Shown: positions 36,193 to 47,247, numbered from the stretch's first letter. The stretch: DNA of 64,000 nt from Methylobacterium sp. UNC378MF (GCF_900103195.1 NZ_FMWU01000002.1:1-64000); one strand, 5' to 3'. Notes: generated from the sequence alone by a model not told the origin. Translations and numbers: made by a program.

Positions 36193-36625
36193 GTGTCCTG
36201 TCGACCCTGCTGGAATTCGTGGTTGCGGCAAGTCTTCCGCGCAGCCGGACACAATCCACGACCCCTCGTGGACGCGCACGTCTCGGGAAAACGCCAGACG
36301 AATCCGTAATCACGGTCCGATCACGGGAACGCGATCAGAAATAGCCAAGCTCCGTTTCTGTTCTATTTCAGACTGCTGTCGGCAGCGCCGGGCCGGGGCG
36401 CTGCGGGCGCCCCCGGGAGAGAAGGCGCCGTGCGGCGCCTCTCAGGGCCCGGACAATGGCGCGACGCTGGAGCCGCTCCCGATCGGGTCGGGACGGAGGC
36501 GATCGCCGAGCCCGTACCGCACGAGGCGCCGGTCCCCTCTCCCGCACGGGAGAGGGGGCATGGTGTGACTGTCTCGACCGGGGTCGCCGTCCTTCCGAAC
36601 CGTCGCGACACGACGGGGAGCGGCG
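36193..36625. other. Intergenic region between the sulfotransferase and metW
   Basis: 433 bases without a supported gene. It contains the perfect hairpin at 36534-36557 and a further imperfect palindrome near 36411-36450 (GGGAGAGAAGGCGCC/GGCGCCTCTC). The part 36295-36370 is lower in GC (gaaatagccaagc, ttctatttcag) and may carry the sulfotransferase promoter on the minus strand. Confidence 0.45.
36534..36557. repeat. Perfect 11-bp hairpin (CCCCTCTCCCG family)
   Basis: CCCCTCTCCCG (36534-36544) and CGGGAGAGGGG (36547-36557) with a two-base loop. Placed 69 bases downstream of the metW stop. A transcription terminator is possible but there is no T-run on either strand. Confidence 0.75.
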
Positions 36626-37339
36626 CTAGGGCCCGGCCTCCGCGCGCCGGAGCAGGAACACGCCCTGCGCGCCGAACAGGTTCCAGACCCACCAGGGCAT
36701 GGAGAACCGCATCGGCCGGCCGCGGGCGTCCAGCGCCGTGGCGTGCTCGATCCGGGCGCCGATCAGGCGGCACAGGCCGACGAAGTCGCGGATCGTGCAG
36801 TGGTGGATGTTGGGCGTCTCCCACCACGCGTCCGGCATGATCTCGGTGACCGGCATCCGCCCGCGGAACGCCAGCTCGGAGCGCACGCGCCAGTGCCCGA
36901 AATTCGGGAACGAGATGATCACCTGCCGGCCGATGCGCAGCAGGTGCTCCAGCACGACCCGGGGATTGCGGGTCGCCTGGATGGTCTGGGACAGGACCAC
37001 CACGTCGAAGGCGCCGTCCGGGTAGTTGGCGAGGTCGGTGTCGGCGTCGCCCTGGATCACCGACAGGCCGCGGGCGAGGCAGGCGTTCACGCCCTCCCGG
37101 GACAGCTCGATCCCGCGCCCGTCGATGCCGCGGCGGTCGCGCAGCAGCGCCAGCAGAGAGCCGTCGCCGCAACCGATATCGAGGACCCGGGCGCCGGCCG
37201 GGACGAGGCCGAGCACGACGAGGTGGTCGACGCGGGCGCCGTTGCCCTCGGCCGTATGGGGGAGGGCCTCCGCGCTCTCCCAGGGCGCGGCGTGCTGCGT
37301 CTTGCCCAGGGGCAGCTTGCCGCTCGCCATCCGCGTCAC
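36626..37339 (-). CDS. metW: Methionine biosynthesis protein MetW
   Basis: 237 residues with a class I SAM-methyltransferase-like fold ([12 protein letters not shown] near residue 53, [14 protein letters not shown]). MetW partners MetX and is needed for full homoserine acetylation in several alphaproteobacteria. Start is GTG 37339, overlapping the metX stop by four bases; ATG 37330 is an alternative. The overlap supports tight co-expression. Confidence 0.94.
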   Translation of the reverse strand: MTRMASGKLPLGKTQHAAPWESAEALPHTAEGNGARVDHLVVLGLVPAGARVLDIGCGDGSLLALLRDRRGIDGRGIELSREGVNACLARGLSVIQGDADTDLANYPDGAFDVVVLSQTIQATRNPRVVLEHLLRIGRQVIISFPNFGHWRVRSELAFRGRMPVTEIMPDAWWETPNIHHCTIRDFVGLCRLIGARIEHATALDARGRPMRFSMPWWVWNLFGAQGVFLLRRAEAGP

Positions 37340-38541
37340 AGCCCGCGCGCCCGGGCAGCGGCGTCGATGAAGCCGCGGGCCGCGGAGAACATCGCCGGCT
37401 CGTCGAGCAGGAAGGCGTCGTGGCCCTTGTCGCTCTCGACCTCCACGAAGGCCACCGGCGCAGCGGCGGCGTTGAGCGCGTGCACGATCGCCCGCGAATC
37501 GCGGGTCGGAAACAGCCAGTCCGAGGTGAACGAGATCACGCAGAAGCGGGTCTTGGTGCCCCGGAAGGCGTTGGCGAGCACGCCGCCGTGGTCCTCCGCG
37601 AGGTCGAAATAGTCCATCGCGCGGGTCAGGTAGAGGTAGGCGTTGGCGTCGAACCGCTCGACGAAGCTCAGGCCCTGGTGGCGCAGGTAGCTCTCGATCT
37701 GGAAATCGGCGTTGAACGAGAAGGTCGGCGCCGTGCCGCCCTGGAAGCGGCGGCCGAACTTCCGGTGCAGGGCCGGCTCGGACAGGTAGGTGATGTGCGC
37801 GCCCATCCGGGCGACGCCCAAGCCCTTGGCCGGCCGCGTGCCCGCCTCAAGGTAGCGCCCGTCGGCCCAGGCGGGATCGGCCATGATCGCCTGCCGGCCG
37901 ACCTCGTGGAAGGCGATGTTCTGCGCGGAATGGCGGGCGCCGGTGGCGATCGGCATCGCGGCGAAGACGCGCTCGGGATAGAGCGCCGCCCATTGCAGCA
38001 CCTGCATCCCGCCCATCGAGCCGCCGATGCACAGGAACAGGTCCTGGATGCCGAGATGCTCCAGCAGCATCGCCTGGGCCCGGACCATGTCGCGGATCGT
38101 CACCAGCGGGAAGTTCAGCCCGTAGGGCCGTCCCGTGGCCGGATCGATCGAGGCCGGGCCAGTGGAGCCCATGCAGGAGCCGATGACGTTCGAGCAGACG
38201 ACGAAGTAGCGGTCGGTGTCGATCGGCTTGCCGGGGCCGACCAGGGTCTCCCACCAGCCGGGCTTGCCGGTGACCGGATGGGTGTGGGCGAAGTACTGGT
38301 CGCCGGTGAGCGCGTGGCAGATCAGCACCGCGTTCGAGCGCGCGGCGTTGAGGGTGCCGGCGGTCTGGTAGGCGATCTGGAAGGGCGCGAGTTCGACGCC
38401 CGCATCGGTGAGCAGCGGCCTCTCCGTGGAGAAGCAGGCCACCGGGCTCTTCGGGTCGAGCGCCTGCGAGCGCTCGGACGCGCGCCGTGCCGGCTCGTCG
38501 ATCGGGTCCGGCCTCAGGGCCGTGTCCGTTTGGGTATCCAT
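37336..38541 (-). CDS. metX: Homoserine O-acetyltransferase
   Basis: Acetylates homoserine in methionine synthesis. 401-residue alpha/beta hydrolase-fold enzyme with nucleophile Ser175 (GGSMGGMQ), the acid Asp (SFTSDWLFP) and the catalytic His ([11 protein letters not shown]), plus [15 protein letters not shown] 38541 gives a 401-residue product; the frame runs a further 24 residues upstream without family match. No SAM-II-like structure is apparent in the 5' leader. Confidence 0.95.
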   Translation of the reverse strand: MDTQTDTALRPDPIDEPARRASERSQALDPKSPVACFSTERPLLTDAGVELAPFQIAYQTAGTLNAARSNAVLICHALTGDQYFAHTHPVTGKPGWWETLVGPGKPIDTDRYFVVCSNVIGSCMGSTGPASIDPATGRPYGLNFPLVTIRDMVRAQAMLLEHLGIQDLFLCIGGSMGGMQVLQWAALYPERVFAAMPIATGARHSAQNIAFHEVGRQAIMADPAWADGRYLEAGTRPAKGLGVARMGAHITYLSEPALHRKFGRRFQGGTAPTFSFNADFQIESYLRHQGLSFVERFDANAYLYLTRAMDYFDLAEDHGGVLANAFRGTKTRFCVISFTSDWLFPTRDSRAIVHALNAAAAPVAFVEVESDKGHDAFLLDEPAMFSAARGFIDAAARARGL

Positions 38542-38637
38542 GGCGGGTCTTGACGACCGTGTATCCGTTCGGATCCGGACCGGGAGAGCACGGTGCCGCC
38601 TGACGCGCCGCACTCGCCCGACGCGGCCAGCGTTGCG

Positions 38638-38666
38638 GAGGTAATGCGCGGGGGGCCGAGCGTCAA
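38638..38666 (-). promoter_or_regulatory. Possible metX promoter
   Basis: On the minus strand TTGACG (38661-38666) and TACCTC (38638-38643) are 17 bases apart, about 95 bases before metX. The -35 is good, the -10 poor. Confidence 0.3.
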
Positions 38667-38700
38667 CGCGCGCCCCCGCTCCGTCCGGCGCGGGCCGGGT

Positions 38701-38859
38701 CTAGCGGCCCGGACGATCCCGCGCGTCGGGGTCTGTCTCCGTGCCCGGGGACCGGCCGGGCGAGGGGGCTGCCCCGAAGAGACGCCGCCTCCCGTACCGC
38801 CAAGCGGCCTCGATCGCGTCGATCAGGAAGAAGAAAACGATATCCGCTACGATGCTCAT
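38701..38859 (-). CDS. Tiny hydrophobic/basic protein (52 aa)
   Basis: MSIVADIVFFFLIDAIEAAW followed by RYGRRRLFGAAPSPGR and an acidic tail. One short amphipathic or membrane helix at the N-terminus. A strong AAGGCGGAG ribosome site lies seven bases before ATG 38859. It is the nearest gene upstream of metX on the same strand but 160 bases away. Too small for most annotation limits. Unknown. Confidence 0.5.
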   Translation of the reverse strand: MSIVADIVFFFLIDAIEAAWRYGRRRLFGAAPSPGRSPGTETDPDARDRPGR

Positions 38860-38983
38860 CTCGAGGCTCCGCCTTTCGAGATGGACCTCTACGATCGGAG
38901 CACGGCGCCCGAGGTGCCGCGGAACACGGGCCCCGGCGCTCCTCCACGGCCGATCGGGCGCGATCCGGTGTCCGGCAGGTCAC

Positions 38984-39163
38984 TCACGCGATCGGCGCGG
39001 CCATCACGGCGAGCCCCAGGGCGGGCAGGCCGAGCGCGAGGGCGGCCCGGACATCCAGCCGGTCCGCGCGGACGCCCGCCCGCCAGTGCCGGCTCGCCGC
39101 GCTCTCGATCAGGATGCCGGTGAGCACGAGACCGCAGCCGATCAGCGCCTGCATCGAAACCAT
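38984..39163 (-). CDS. Tiny two-helix membrane protein (59 aa)
   Basis: MVSMQALIGCGLVLTGILIE is followed by SAASRHWRAGVRADRL and a second helix ALALGLPALGLAVMAAPIA. The layout and the motif 'C.L.L.GIL...AA..R.R' match the next gene (39245-39412), so the two appear to be paralogues. Unknown function. Confidence 0.55.
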   Translation of the reverse strand: MVSMQALIGCGLVLTGILIESAASRHWRAGVRADRLDVRAALALGLPALGLAVMAAPIA

Positions 39164-39244
39164 GGAAACCCCGCCCAGCCAGCCGCGCCTCCGGGCGCGT
39201 GCCCGGCTGCCGCTGGGAAAGTCCGTCCGGCGACGGCTGGTTCC

Positions 39245-39412
39245 TCAGAGCATCGCAGCCGCGCAGGCCGCGAAGACGAGGGCGGCGCCGGCGGCCGTGA
39301 TGCAGCCATTGGCCCAAGGAGCCGCCTCGACCCGGCGCAGGCGGCAATCCGCGGCGACCGACACGAGGATCCCGATCAGGAACAGGCTGCAGGGGATCAG
39401 GTCACCGGGCAT
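39245..39412 (-). CDS. Tiny two-helix membrane protein (55 aa)
   Basis: MPGDLIPCSLFLIGILVSVA is followed by ADCRLRRVEAAPWANG and CITAAGAALVFAACAAAML. Same architecture as the 59-residue protein: helix, basic loop, helix, with a Cys at the same place in helix 1. 81 bases upstream of that gene on the same strand. Unknown function. Confidence 0.55.
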   Translation of the reverse strand: MPGDLIPCSLFLIGILVSVAADCRLRRVEAAPWANGCITAAGAALVFAACAAAML

Positions 39413-39569
39413 CGTCGATCCATCCAGGGGTTGCGGGGCGGGGCGCGCCCGACGCGCCCCTGTTCTGCCGGTTCAACAGGCCGAAACGTGGCGAGTGCCC
39501 CGCGGCATTTGCGCGTCGCCGATTTGCCGCGGCGCGCCCGAACCGGCCCGACCGGTCGCAACCTGCCCG

Positions 39570-39866
39570 TCAGGGCTTGGCCGAAGCAGGCCGCGTGTCG
39601 AAATCCTCCGGCCCCAGATCCAGGAGGTCGTTCGGGGTCTCGGTCCGGTCATAGGCCTGACTCGCCGCGGCCTCGATCACAGCCTGATTGCGGGCGAACA
39701 GTTCCAGGGGCGCGAGGTCAGCGCCGCCGCCGAAGTGCTGACGCAGCACGGAGACCGGAACTTCCACCGCGATCACCCGCTGGCCGTTGGTCATGCCGAA
39801 GCGGATCAGGCTCTCGTCGGCGGGGAGGAGATGGGCGCCGCCATCCAGGTAACGTTCGAGGGGCAT
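39570..39866 (-). CDS. DUF1488-like small protein
   Basis: 98 residues (MPLERYLDGGAHLLPADESLIRFG broken by the start of a small beta sheet, then RVIAVEVPVSVLRQHFGGG and ARNQAVIEAAASQAYDR). The combination 'V.V...VL..HFG' plus 'F.RN...IE..A...YDR' resembles DUF1488. Function unknown. ATG 39884 would add six residues. Confidence 0.55.
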   Translation of the reverse strand: MPLERYLDGGAHLLPADESLIRFGMTNGQRVIAVEVPVSVLRQHFGGGADLAPLELFARNQAVIEAAASQAYDRTETPNDLLDLGPEDFDTRPASAKP

Positions 39867-40196
39867 GAGATCGGTCCTTCGCATCGGGCGCCTGCCGGCG
39901 TAGCACCGGCATACAGCCATGACTCCGTGCGGGCGTACAAGACGCCCCGGCGCCGTCCGATCCCTCTCGAATGGGATGCATCCTGAATCGTCTTCGCGGT
40001 CGGGGACGCCCGGGATCGGCAGGGACGCGTATTGCCGGGGGAATGCGCGGCGCGGCGGCCCTGCAACGCGGCGGCGGCTTCGGCCCGCCCGGACCCGGCC
40101 GCCACCTCCTGAGGAGAGCCCGGGTTCACCGGCAAAGGAAATGCTGTAGACGGACGCGGAACCGACCGAACCCCGCGCATCCCGAGTCGCACTGCA
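39867..40196. other. Intergenic region before hisC
   Basis: 330 bases, divergent (DUF1488-like gene to the left, hisC to the right). No gene or clear regulatory structure is seen; no his-leader peptide with a run of His codons is present. Confidence 0.45.
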
Positions 40197-41312
40197 ATGT
40201 CCGCCCCCCGACCCGCCCGTCCGGAACCGCGCCCCGGCGTCCTGGCGATCGACACCTACGTACCCGGCAAGAGCAGTCGGCCCGGCGGCGGCACGGTCTA
40301 CAAGCTGTCCTCCAACGAGACGCCCCTCGGCCCCAGCCCCGCGGCGCTGGCCGCGCTCCACGCGGCGACCGCCAAGCTCGAGACCTACCCGGACGGGCGC
40401 GCCACGGTGCTGCGCACCGCCATCGCCAGGCGCTACGGGCTCGATCCCGAGCGGATCGTCTGCGGCGCGGGCTCGGACGAGCTGCTCTCGCTGCTCGCCT
40501 ACGCGTATGCCGGGCCGGGCACCGAGGGGATCTACTCGGAGCACGGATTCCTGGTCTACCGGATCGCCATCCTGGCCTCGGGGGGCGAGCCGGTGGTCGC
40601 GCCCGAGCGCGACCTCACCGTCGACGTCGACGCGATCCTGGCCCGGGTCACGGACCGGACCCGGATCGTCTACGTCACCAATCCCAACAACCCGACCGGC
40701 ACCTACCTGCCCTTCGACGAGATCCGCCGCCTCCACGCCGGCCTGCCGGCGCACGTCCTGCTGGTGATCGACGGCGCCTATGCCGAGTACGTCCGGGCGA
40801 ACGACTACTCGGCCGGGCTCGAGCTGGCGCTCGAGGCCGAGAACGTCGTGATGACCCGCACCTTCTCGAAGATCCACGGCCTCGCCGCCGTGCGGATCGG
40901 CTGGATGGTCGCGCCGTCGCACGTGGCGGACGCGGTCAACCGCATCCGGGGCCCGTTCAACGTCTCGGGGCCGGCGATCGCCGCGGGCTCGGCCGCTATC
41001 GCCGACGAGGCGCATATGGCGGCCGCCGCCGCCCACAACGCCGAGTGGCTGCCGAAGCTCACCGAAGGCGCCCGCGCGCTCGGCCTGGAGGTCACGCCGA
41101 GCGTCGCGAACTTCCTGCTGATCCACTTCCCCGACGCGCCGGGCCGCTCGGCGGCCGACGCGGACGCGTTCCTGACGGAGCGCGGCCTGATCACCCGCCG
41201 CGTCACCGCCTACGGTCTGCCCAACGCCCTGCGGGTGACGGTGGCGGGCGCCGAGGCCAACACGGCGTTCCTGGCGGCGCTCGGCGACTTCGTGCGGGGC
41301 ACCCATGCCTGA
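40197..41312 (+). CDS. hisC: Histidinol-phosphate aminotransferase
   Basis: 371-residue class I/II PLP aminotransferase. Motifs: [11 protein letters not shown] near the N-terminus, [17 protein letters not shown], and the Schiff-base Lys225 ([17 protein letters not shown]). Acts in histidine synthesis; in alphaproteobacteria this copy, next to tyrC, may also transaminate aromatic keto acids. It overlaps tyrC by eight bases. Confidence 0.95.
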   Translation: MSAPRPARPEPRPGVLAIDTYVPGKSSRPGGGTVYKLSSNETPLGPSPAALAALHAATAKLETYPDGRATVLRTAIARRYGLDPERIVCGAGSDELLSLLAYAYAGPGTEGIYSEHGFLVYRIAILASGGEPVVAPERDLTVDVDAILARVTDRTRIVYVTNPNNPTGTYLPFDEIRRLHAGLPAHVLLVIDGAYAEYVRANDYSAGLELALEAENVVMTRTFSKIHGLAAVRIGWMVAPSHVADAVNRIRGPFNVSGPAIAAGSAAIADEAHMAAAAAHNAEWLPKLTEGARALGLEVTPSVANFLLIHFPDAPGRSAADADAFLTERGLITRRVTAYGLPNALRVTVAGAEANTAFLAALGDFVRGTHA

Positions 41313-42249
41313 GACGCCCAGGGCCGGGACGCCCGCCATCGACCGTCTCGCCATCGTCGGCCTCGGGCTGATCGGCTCCTCGATCGCCCGGGCGGCGCGG
41401 CGCTACGGCCTCGCCCGCACCATCGTGGCCGTCGACCGGGACGAGGCCGTGCGCGACCGGGTGCGCGAGCTCGGCATTGCCGACGTGGTCACGGGCGACC
41501 CGGCGGAGGGCGCGGCCGGCACCGACCTCGTCATCCTGTGCGTACCGGTCGGCGCCATCGGCGCGGCGGCGGCCGAGATGGCCCCGCATCTGAAACCCGG
41601 CGCGATCGTGTCGGATGTCGGCTCGGTGAAGGGCGCCGTCGTGGCGGCGATCCGGCCGCACCTGCCCGAGGGCGTCGCCCTGGTCCCCGGCCACCCGATC
41701 GCCGGGACCGAGTTCTCGGGGCCGGATGCCGGCTTCGCGACCCTGTTCCAGGGCCGCTGGTGCATCCTGACCCCGCCCGAGGGCACCGATCCGGCGGCGG
41801 TGGCCTGCGTGCGCACCCTGTGGGAGGGGATGGGCGCCAATGTCGAGGCGATGAGCGCCGAGCACCACGACCACGTGCTGGCCATCACCAGCCACCTGCC
41901 GCACCTGATCGCCTACAATATCGTCGGCACCGCCGCCGACCTCGAATCGGCGACGCAATCCGAGGTGATCAAGTTCTCGGCGAGCGGATTCCGCGATTTC
42001 ACCCGCATCGCGGCGTCCGACCCGACCATGTGGCGGGACATCTTCCTCAACAACCGCGACGCTGTGCTGGAGATGCTCGGCCGGTTCAACGAGGATCTCT
42101 CGGCGCTCGCCAAGGCGGTGCGCTGGGGCGACGGCGACGCGCTCCACGCGATGTTCACCCGCACCCGCGCGATCCGGCGCAGCATCGTGGCGCAGGGCCA
42201 GGAGACCGCGGCCCCGGATTTCGGCCGCCCGCGGCCGCCGGAGGAATAG
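41305..42249 (+). CDS. tyrC: Prephenate/arogenate dehydrogenase
   Basis: 314 residues. NAD-binding Rossmann motif [17 protein letters not shown] near the N-terminus, [17 protein letters not shown] and an all-helical C-terminal dimer domain ([14 protein letters not shown]). Oxidatively decarboxylates prephenate or arogenate for tyrosine synthesis. Pairing with hisC is typical for rhizobiales. No chorismate mutase or ACT domain is fused. Confidence 0.93.
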   Translation: MPETPRAGTPAIDRLAIVGLGLIGSSIARAARRYGLARTIVAVDRDEAVRDRVRELGIADVVTGDPAEGAAGTDLVILCVPVGAIGAAAAEMAPHLKPGAIVSDVGSVKGAVVAAIRPHLPEGVALVPGHPIAGTEFSGPDAGFATLFQGRWCILTPPEGTDPAAVACVRTLWEGMGANVEAMSAEHHDHVLAITSHLPHLIAYNIVGTAADLESATQSEVIKFSASGFRDFTRIAASDPTMWRDIFLNNRDAVLEMLGRFNEDLSALAKAVRWGDGDALHAMFTRTRAIRRSIVAQGQETAAPDFGRPRPPEE

Positions 42250-42293
42250 GGGAAGGCGGCGGACCGACCCGCACGCGGACTGGATCCCTCCGC

Positions 42294-42386
42294 CGTCTTT
42301 GCGAGCGCAGCGAAGCAATCCCGGGGACCTCTACGCCGGGCGATGTCGCGCTGCCCTGGGTCACGTCGCTACGCTCGTGATGACGG
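42294..42386. repeat. REP-like palindrome (GTCTTTGCGAGC family)
   Basis: Left arm CGTCTTTGCGAGCGCAGCG with a degenerate right arm (GTCGCTACGCTCGTGATGACGG). Located between the convergent ends of tyrC and msrA. It is the third copy of the family (also 25525-25578 and 29518-29607). Confidence 0.8.
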
Positions 42387-42415
42387 AGCAGGTGAGACAG
42401 CAGCGGCTTGCAACC

Positions 42416-43132
42416 TCACGCCGGCGGGCTTTTGACCAGGACCGGCTGCGGCGCCGTGCGCTCCGGGAACAGCTGCTTCAGCGCTTCGAGCTTCGGCGCG
42501 TCGTTGGCGGCGATGTACGGGTGGTCCGGGTGCAGCGCCATGAAGTCCTGGTGGTAGCCCTCCGCCGGGAAGAACGCGGCGCCGGACTCGATCCGGGTGG
42601 CGACCGGCCGCGCGTAGGCCTTGGCCGCGTCGAGCTGGGCGATGTAGGCCCGCGCGACCCGGGCCTGCTCGGCATCCTGCGGGAACAGGGCCGAGCGGTA
42701 TTGCCGCCCGGCATCGGGTCCCTGGCGGTCCACCTGGGTCGGGTCGAGCGCCACCGAGAAGAAGATCCGCAACAGCTCGTCGTAGCGGATCGCGGCCGGA
42801 TCGTAGGTGACCGCCACGGCCTCGGCATGACCGGTCCCGCCGCCGCTCACGCTCCGGTAATCGGCCTGCGCGCGCGTGCCGCCGGCATAGCCCGACACCG
42901 CGTTGCTCACCCCGCGCACGTGCTGGAACACGCCCTGCACGCCCCAGAAGCAGCCGCCGGCGAAGACGGCCACGTGCGACCCTGGCTGTTCGGCGGCAGG
43001 GGTGACGGCCTCCGGCAGGCGCCGGGGCGCCTCCTCGGCGAAAGCCGGCAGGCGCGGCAGCAGGAGTGCCGCGGCGAGGCCCAGCCCGAGAGCGGCTCCG
43101 AGAACCGGGCGGATCGTGTCGCGAAGAGCCAT
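42416..43132 (-). CDS. msrA: Exported peptide methionine sulfoxide reductase A
   Basis: 238 residues with an N-terminal hydrophobic export segment (LGAALGLGLAAALLLPRLPAFA). Catalytic Cys61 is in the GCFWG motif, followed by GVSNAVSGYAGG and GHAEAVAVTYDP. It repairs Met-S-sulfoxide, here probably in the periplasm. The usual C-terminal resolving cysteines are absent: the end reads QPVLVKSPPA, so reduction may need a different partner. ATG 43132 places the export segment at the N-terminus. Confidence 0.92.
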   Translation of the reverse strand: MALRDTIRPVLGAALGLGLAAALLLPRLPAFAEEAPRRLPEAVTPAAEQPGSHVAVFAGGCFWGVQGVFQHVRGVSNAVSGYAGGTRAQADYRSVSGGGTGHAEAVAVTYDPAAIRYDELLRIFFSVALDPTQVDRQGPDAGRQYRSALFPQDAEQARVARAYIAQLDAAKAYARPVATRIESGAAFFPAEGYHQDFMALHPDHPYIAANDAPKLEALKQLFPERTAPQPVLVKSPPA

Positions 43133-43273
43133 GGCCAACCTCCTGCCGGATGCTGACAGCGTGTTCGCCGTGGCGCCCGATCCGGTTACGCGGGCGCGAG
43201 GCCGCATTGCGGTGCCGCCCGCATGGGTCTAGGCACCCGGCAAACCATCGACTCGCGCGCCAGGACTCATCCC

Positions 43274-44515
<1,242 letters not shown>

Positions 44516-44536
44516 GCCCTCCGCTCCGGGGCGGCA

Positions 44537-44644
44537 CCGTCGTCCCGGGTCGCCGCGGGTGAGCCCGGACCCGGAGCCGCTCTCGGAGCGGGATCCTGGC
44601 GCCGCGCCGGTTCCGGATCCCGCCGCGCGGCCCCGGGATGACGG
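44537..44644. repeat. REP-like palindrome (GTCATCCCGGG family)
   Basis: CCGTCGTCCCGGG (44537-44549) pairs with CCCGGGATGACGG (44632-44644), with internal smaller palindromes. It follows trpB and lies before the convergent HhH gene. Confidence 0.7.
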
Positions 44645-44710
44645 CGGGGTCCGGCCCGTCCGGGCCCGGGCCGGAGATCGCCCGCGTCCGGACGGGGCGC
44701 GAGCCCGGCC

Positions 44711-45322
44711 TCACCGCACCGTCACCTGATCCTTGATCTTCTCGTAGACCGGCCGGCTGAGCACCCGCTTCGACAGCAATTGCTCCACCGACGTGTAGGG
44801 CCGCTTGGCGACGATCGCCCGGCCGATGGAACCGCCGCCGCGCAGGCGGTTGAGATCCGCCACCGAGGCGGTGTTCAAGTCGAGCACCGCCAGGGCCCGG
44901 GGGCCGGCGCTATCCTCCGCCCGCTCGACCTCCGCCTGACCGGCCGCCTGACCTGCCCCCTCCTGCCCCTGGGCCTGATCGTGCGCCTCCAGAGGCGCCG
45001 GCGGATCGGCGGGGAACGCCATCGCGTCGGACGGCATCTGCGTCGGCCCGGCGGGCGCCGGACTCTTGCCGGCCGGCGGCGGGGCGGGCTCGACCGAGGG
45101 GGCGGGGGCCGGCTCGGGCCGCGCGACCGGCGGCGCAGCTTCGGGGGCCGCCGGCGCCGACGGAGCGGAGGCGGGCGGAGACGCCGGTCCGGGCACGGGG
45201 CTCGGCAACAGGACCTGCACCACCGCCGCGAGCAGGCCGGCAATGATAAGAAGGACCGAAACTCTGAGGATTGCAGGACCGCTGAGCACGCACCACTCGA
45301 CGAGGATTAAAACTATATGCAT
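44711..45322 (-). CDS. Membrane-anchored helix-hairpin-helix (ComEA-like) protein
   Basis: 203 residues: one N-terminal membrane helix (ILRVSVLLIIAGLLAAVVQVL), a 100-residue Pro/Ala-rich linker, then a C-terminal HhH domain (LDLNTASVADLNRLRGGG...AIVAKRPYTS) with the 'DLNTA..ADL..L' pattern of ComEA. ComEA proteins bind double-stranded DNA outside the cytoplasmic membrane during transformation; here the linker could span the periplasm. No other competence gene is in the window. Divergent from the ABC transporter gene, 50 bases apart. Confidence 0.8.
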   Translation of the reverse strand: MHIVLILVEWCVLSGPAILRVSVLLIIAGLLAAVVQVLLPSPVPGPASPPASAPSAPAAPEAAPPVARPEPAPAPSVEPAPPPAGKSPAPAGPTQMPSDAMAFPADPPAPLEAHDQAQGQEGAGQAAGQAEVERAEDSAGPRALAVLDLNTASVADLNRLRGGGSIGRAIVAKRPYTSVEQLLSKRVLSRPVYEKIKDQVTVR

Positions 45323-45372
45323 CTACAGTTAATGCTGTTCTTGCGCGTCGTCCAATCCACGCCCGAGATCCG

Positions 45373-47247
45373 GTGAGCAATCCCCAAGGGATGACCGGGC
45401 GGGCGCCGAGGCTGGGCGAGCGCGTGAGCGAGCGCCTGGGCGCCCTGCGCTACTTGCCGACCCTGTTCCGCGAGATCGCCGCCGCGAGCCCGCGCCTGCT
45501 GGCGGTGAGCCTGTCCTTACGTCTCGTGGCGGCCTGCCTGCCGGTCCTGACCCTGTACCTCGCCAAGCTGATCCTCGACGGGATCGTGGCCGAGCACGCC
45601 CGGCCCGCGCCGGAGGCGGGGCTGGCGGAGTGGCTCGCCGATCCCGGCCGGGCGCGGCTCGCCGGCCTCGTCGCCGCCGAGTTCGGCCTCGCCCTGGTCG
45701 CCGACCTCACCGGCCGGCTCACGAGCCTCGTCGAGACGCTGATCGGCGATCTCTACGCCAACGCGGCCTCCCTGCGGCTGATGGCGCATGCCGCCGCCCT
45801 CGACCTCGCGCAATTCGAGGACAGCGCCCAGCAGGACCGGCTGGAGCGGGCGCGCCGGCAGGTCAGCGGCCGCACCGGCCTCATCGGGACGGTGTTCGGC
45901 CAGTTGCAGGGGCTCCTGACCCTCGCGACCCTGGCGGTCGGCGTCGCGGCCTTCACGCCCTGGCTCGTGGTCCTGATCGCCGCCGCCCTGGTCCCGGCCA
46001 TCCTCAACGAATGGCACTTCACCAAGGCCGGCTACCGCCTCGCCTGGATCCGCAGCCCGGAGCGGCGGCGGATCGACTACCTGCGCTACCTCGGTGCCAG
46101 CGTCGAGACCGCCAAGGAGGTCAAGCTGTTCGGCCTCTCGGGCTACGTGACCGGGCTCTACGCCACCGTGGCGCGCCGGCTGCTCGCCGAGAACCGCAGC
46201 CTCGCCACCGCCCGGGCCGGCTGGGGCTTCGCCTTCGCGAGCCTGGGCACGCTCGCCTATTACGCCGCCTACGCGGTGATCGTCTGGCGGACGGTGGCGG
46301 GATCCTTCTCGGTGGGCGATCTCGCCTTCCTGGCGGGCGCCTTCCAGCGCCTGCGCGGCGGCCTGGAGGGGCTGCTCCTCGGGCTGACGCAGATCACCGG
46401 CCAGGCGCAGTATCTCGACGATTTCTACTCCTTCTTCGCGATCCGGCCGCAGATCCGCGCGCCGGCGCGACCGGTTCCGGTGCCGAGCCCGCTCCGCACG
46501 GGGCTGGTCTTCGAGGCGGTCGGCTACCGCTATCCGGGTACGGAGACCTGGGCGCTGCGCGGCCTGTCCTTCGCGGTGCGGGCCGGGGAGACTGTGGCGC
46601 TGGTCGGCGGCAACGGCGCCGGCAAGACCACGATCGTCAAGCTGATGACCCGGCTCTACGACCCGCAGGAGGGCCGGGTGCTCCTCGACGGGGTGCCGCT
46701 CACCGCCTACGACCTCGACGACCTGCGGGCGCGGATCGGGGCGATCTTCCAGGACTTCGTCCGCTTCGACCTCACCGCGGGCGAGAACGTCGCAGTCGGC
46801 CGGATCGAGGCCGCCGGGGACGCGGCGCGCATCGCGGCCGCGGCCGCCCGGGGGCTCGCCGCGCCGGTGATCGAGCGCCTGCCCGAGGGCTACGCCCAGC
46901 CGCTCGGCAAGCGCTTCGCCGGCGGCCTCGACCTCTCCGGGGGCGAGTGGCAGAAGGTCGCGCTGTCCCGAGCCTACATGCGCGAGGCCGAGATCCTGAT
47001 CCTCGACGAGCCGACCGCGGCCCTCGACGCCCGGGCCGAGCACGACGTGTTCGCGCGGTTCCGGGACTTGTCGGCCGGGCGGACGGCGGTGCTGATCTCG
47101 CACCGCTTCTCCACGGTGCGCATGGCCGACCGCATCCTGGTGCTGGAGGGCGGCCGGGTGCTGGAGGAGGGGAGCCACGCCGCCCTGATGGCGCGGGGCG
47201 GGCGCTACGCGGAGCTGTTCACCCTGCAGGCGGAGGGTTACCGGTAG
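45373..47247 (+). CDS. ABC transporter, fused membrane and ATP-binding domains
   Basis: 624 residues from GTG 45373: an N-terminal six-helix transmembrane domain (to about residue 345) and a C-terminal ATPase: Walker A GGNGAGKTT (from residue 412), signature LSGGEWQK (521), Walker B ILILDEPTAALD (from 541) and the switch His (ISHRF). Typical of homodimeric exporters of lipid, peptide or drug substrates. The substrate cannot be read from the sequence. No accessory peptide or outer-membrane gene is adjacent. Confidence 0.92.
   Translation: MSNPQGMTGRAPRLGERVSERLGALRYLPTLFREIAAASPRLLAVSLSLRLVAACLPVLTLYLAKLILDGIVAEHARPAPEAGLAEWLADPGRARLAGLVAAEFGLALVADLTGRLTSLVETLIGDLYANAASLRLMAHAAALDLAQFEDSAQQDRLERARRQVSGRTGLIGTVFGQLQGLLTLATLAVGVAAFTPWLVVLIAAALVPAILNEWHFTKAGYRLAWIRSPERRRIDYLRYLGASVETAKEVKLFGLSGYVTGLYATVARRLLAENRSLATARAGWGFAFASLGTLAYYAAYAVIVWRTVAGSFSVGDLAFLAGAFQRLRGGLEGLLLGLTQITGQAQYLDDFYSFFAIRPQIRAPARPVPVPSPLRTGLVFEAVGYRYPGTETWALRGLSFAVRAGETVALVGGNGAGKTTIVKLMTRLYDPQEGRVLLDGVPLTAYDLDDLRARIGAIFQDFVRFDLTAGENVAVGRIEAAGDAARIAAAAARGLAAPVIERLPEGYAQPLGKRFAGGLDLSGGEWQKVALSRAYMREAEILILDEPTAALDARAEHDVFARFRDLSAGRTAVLISHRFSTVRMADRILVLEGGRVLEEGSHAALMARGGRYAELFTLQAEGYR

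Noticed and set aside
38542..38700. SAM-II riboswitch before metX
   Set aside because: SAM-II elements occur before metX in many alphaproteobacteria, but this leader lacks the conserved sequence blocks.
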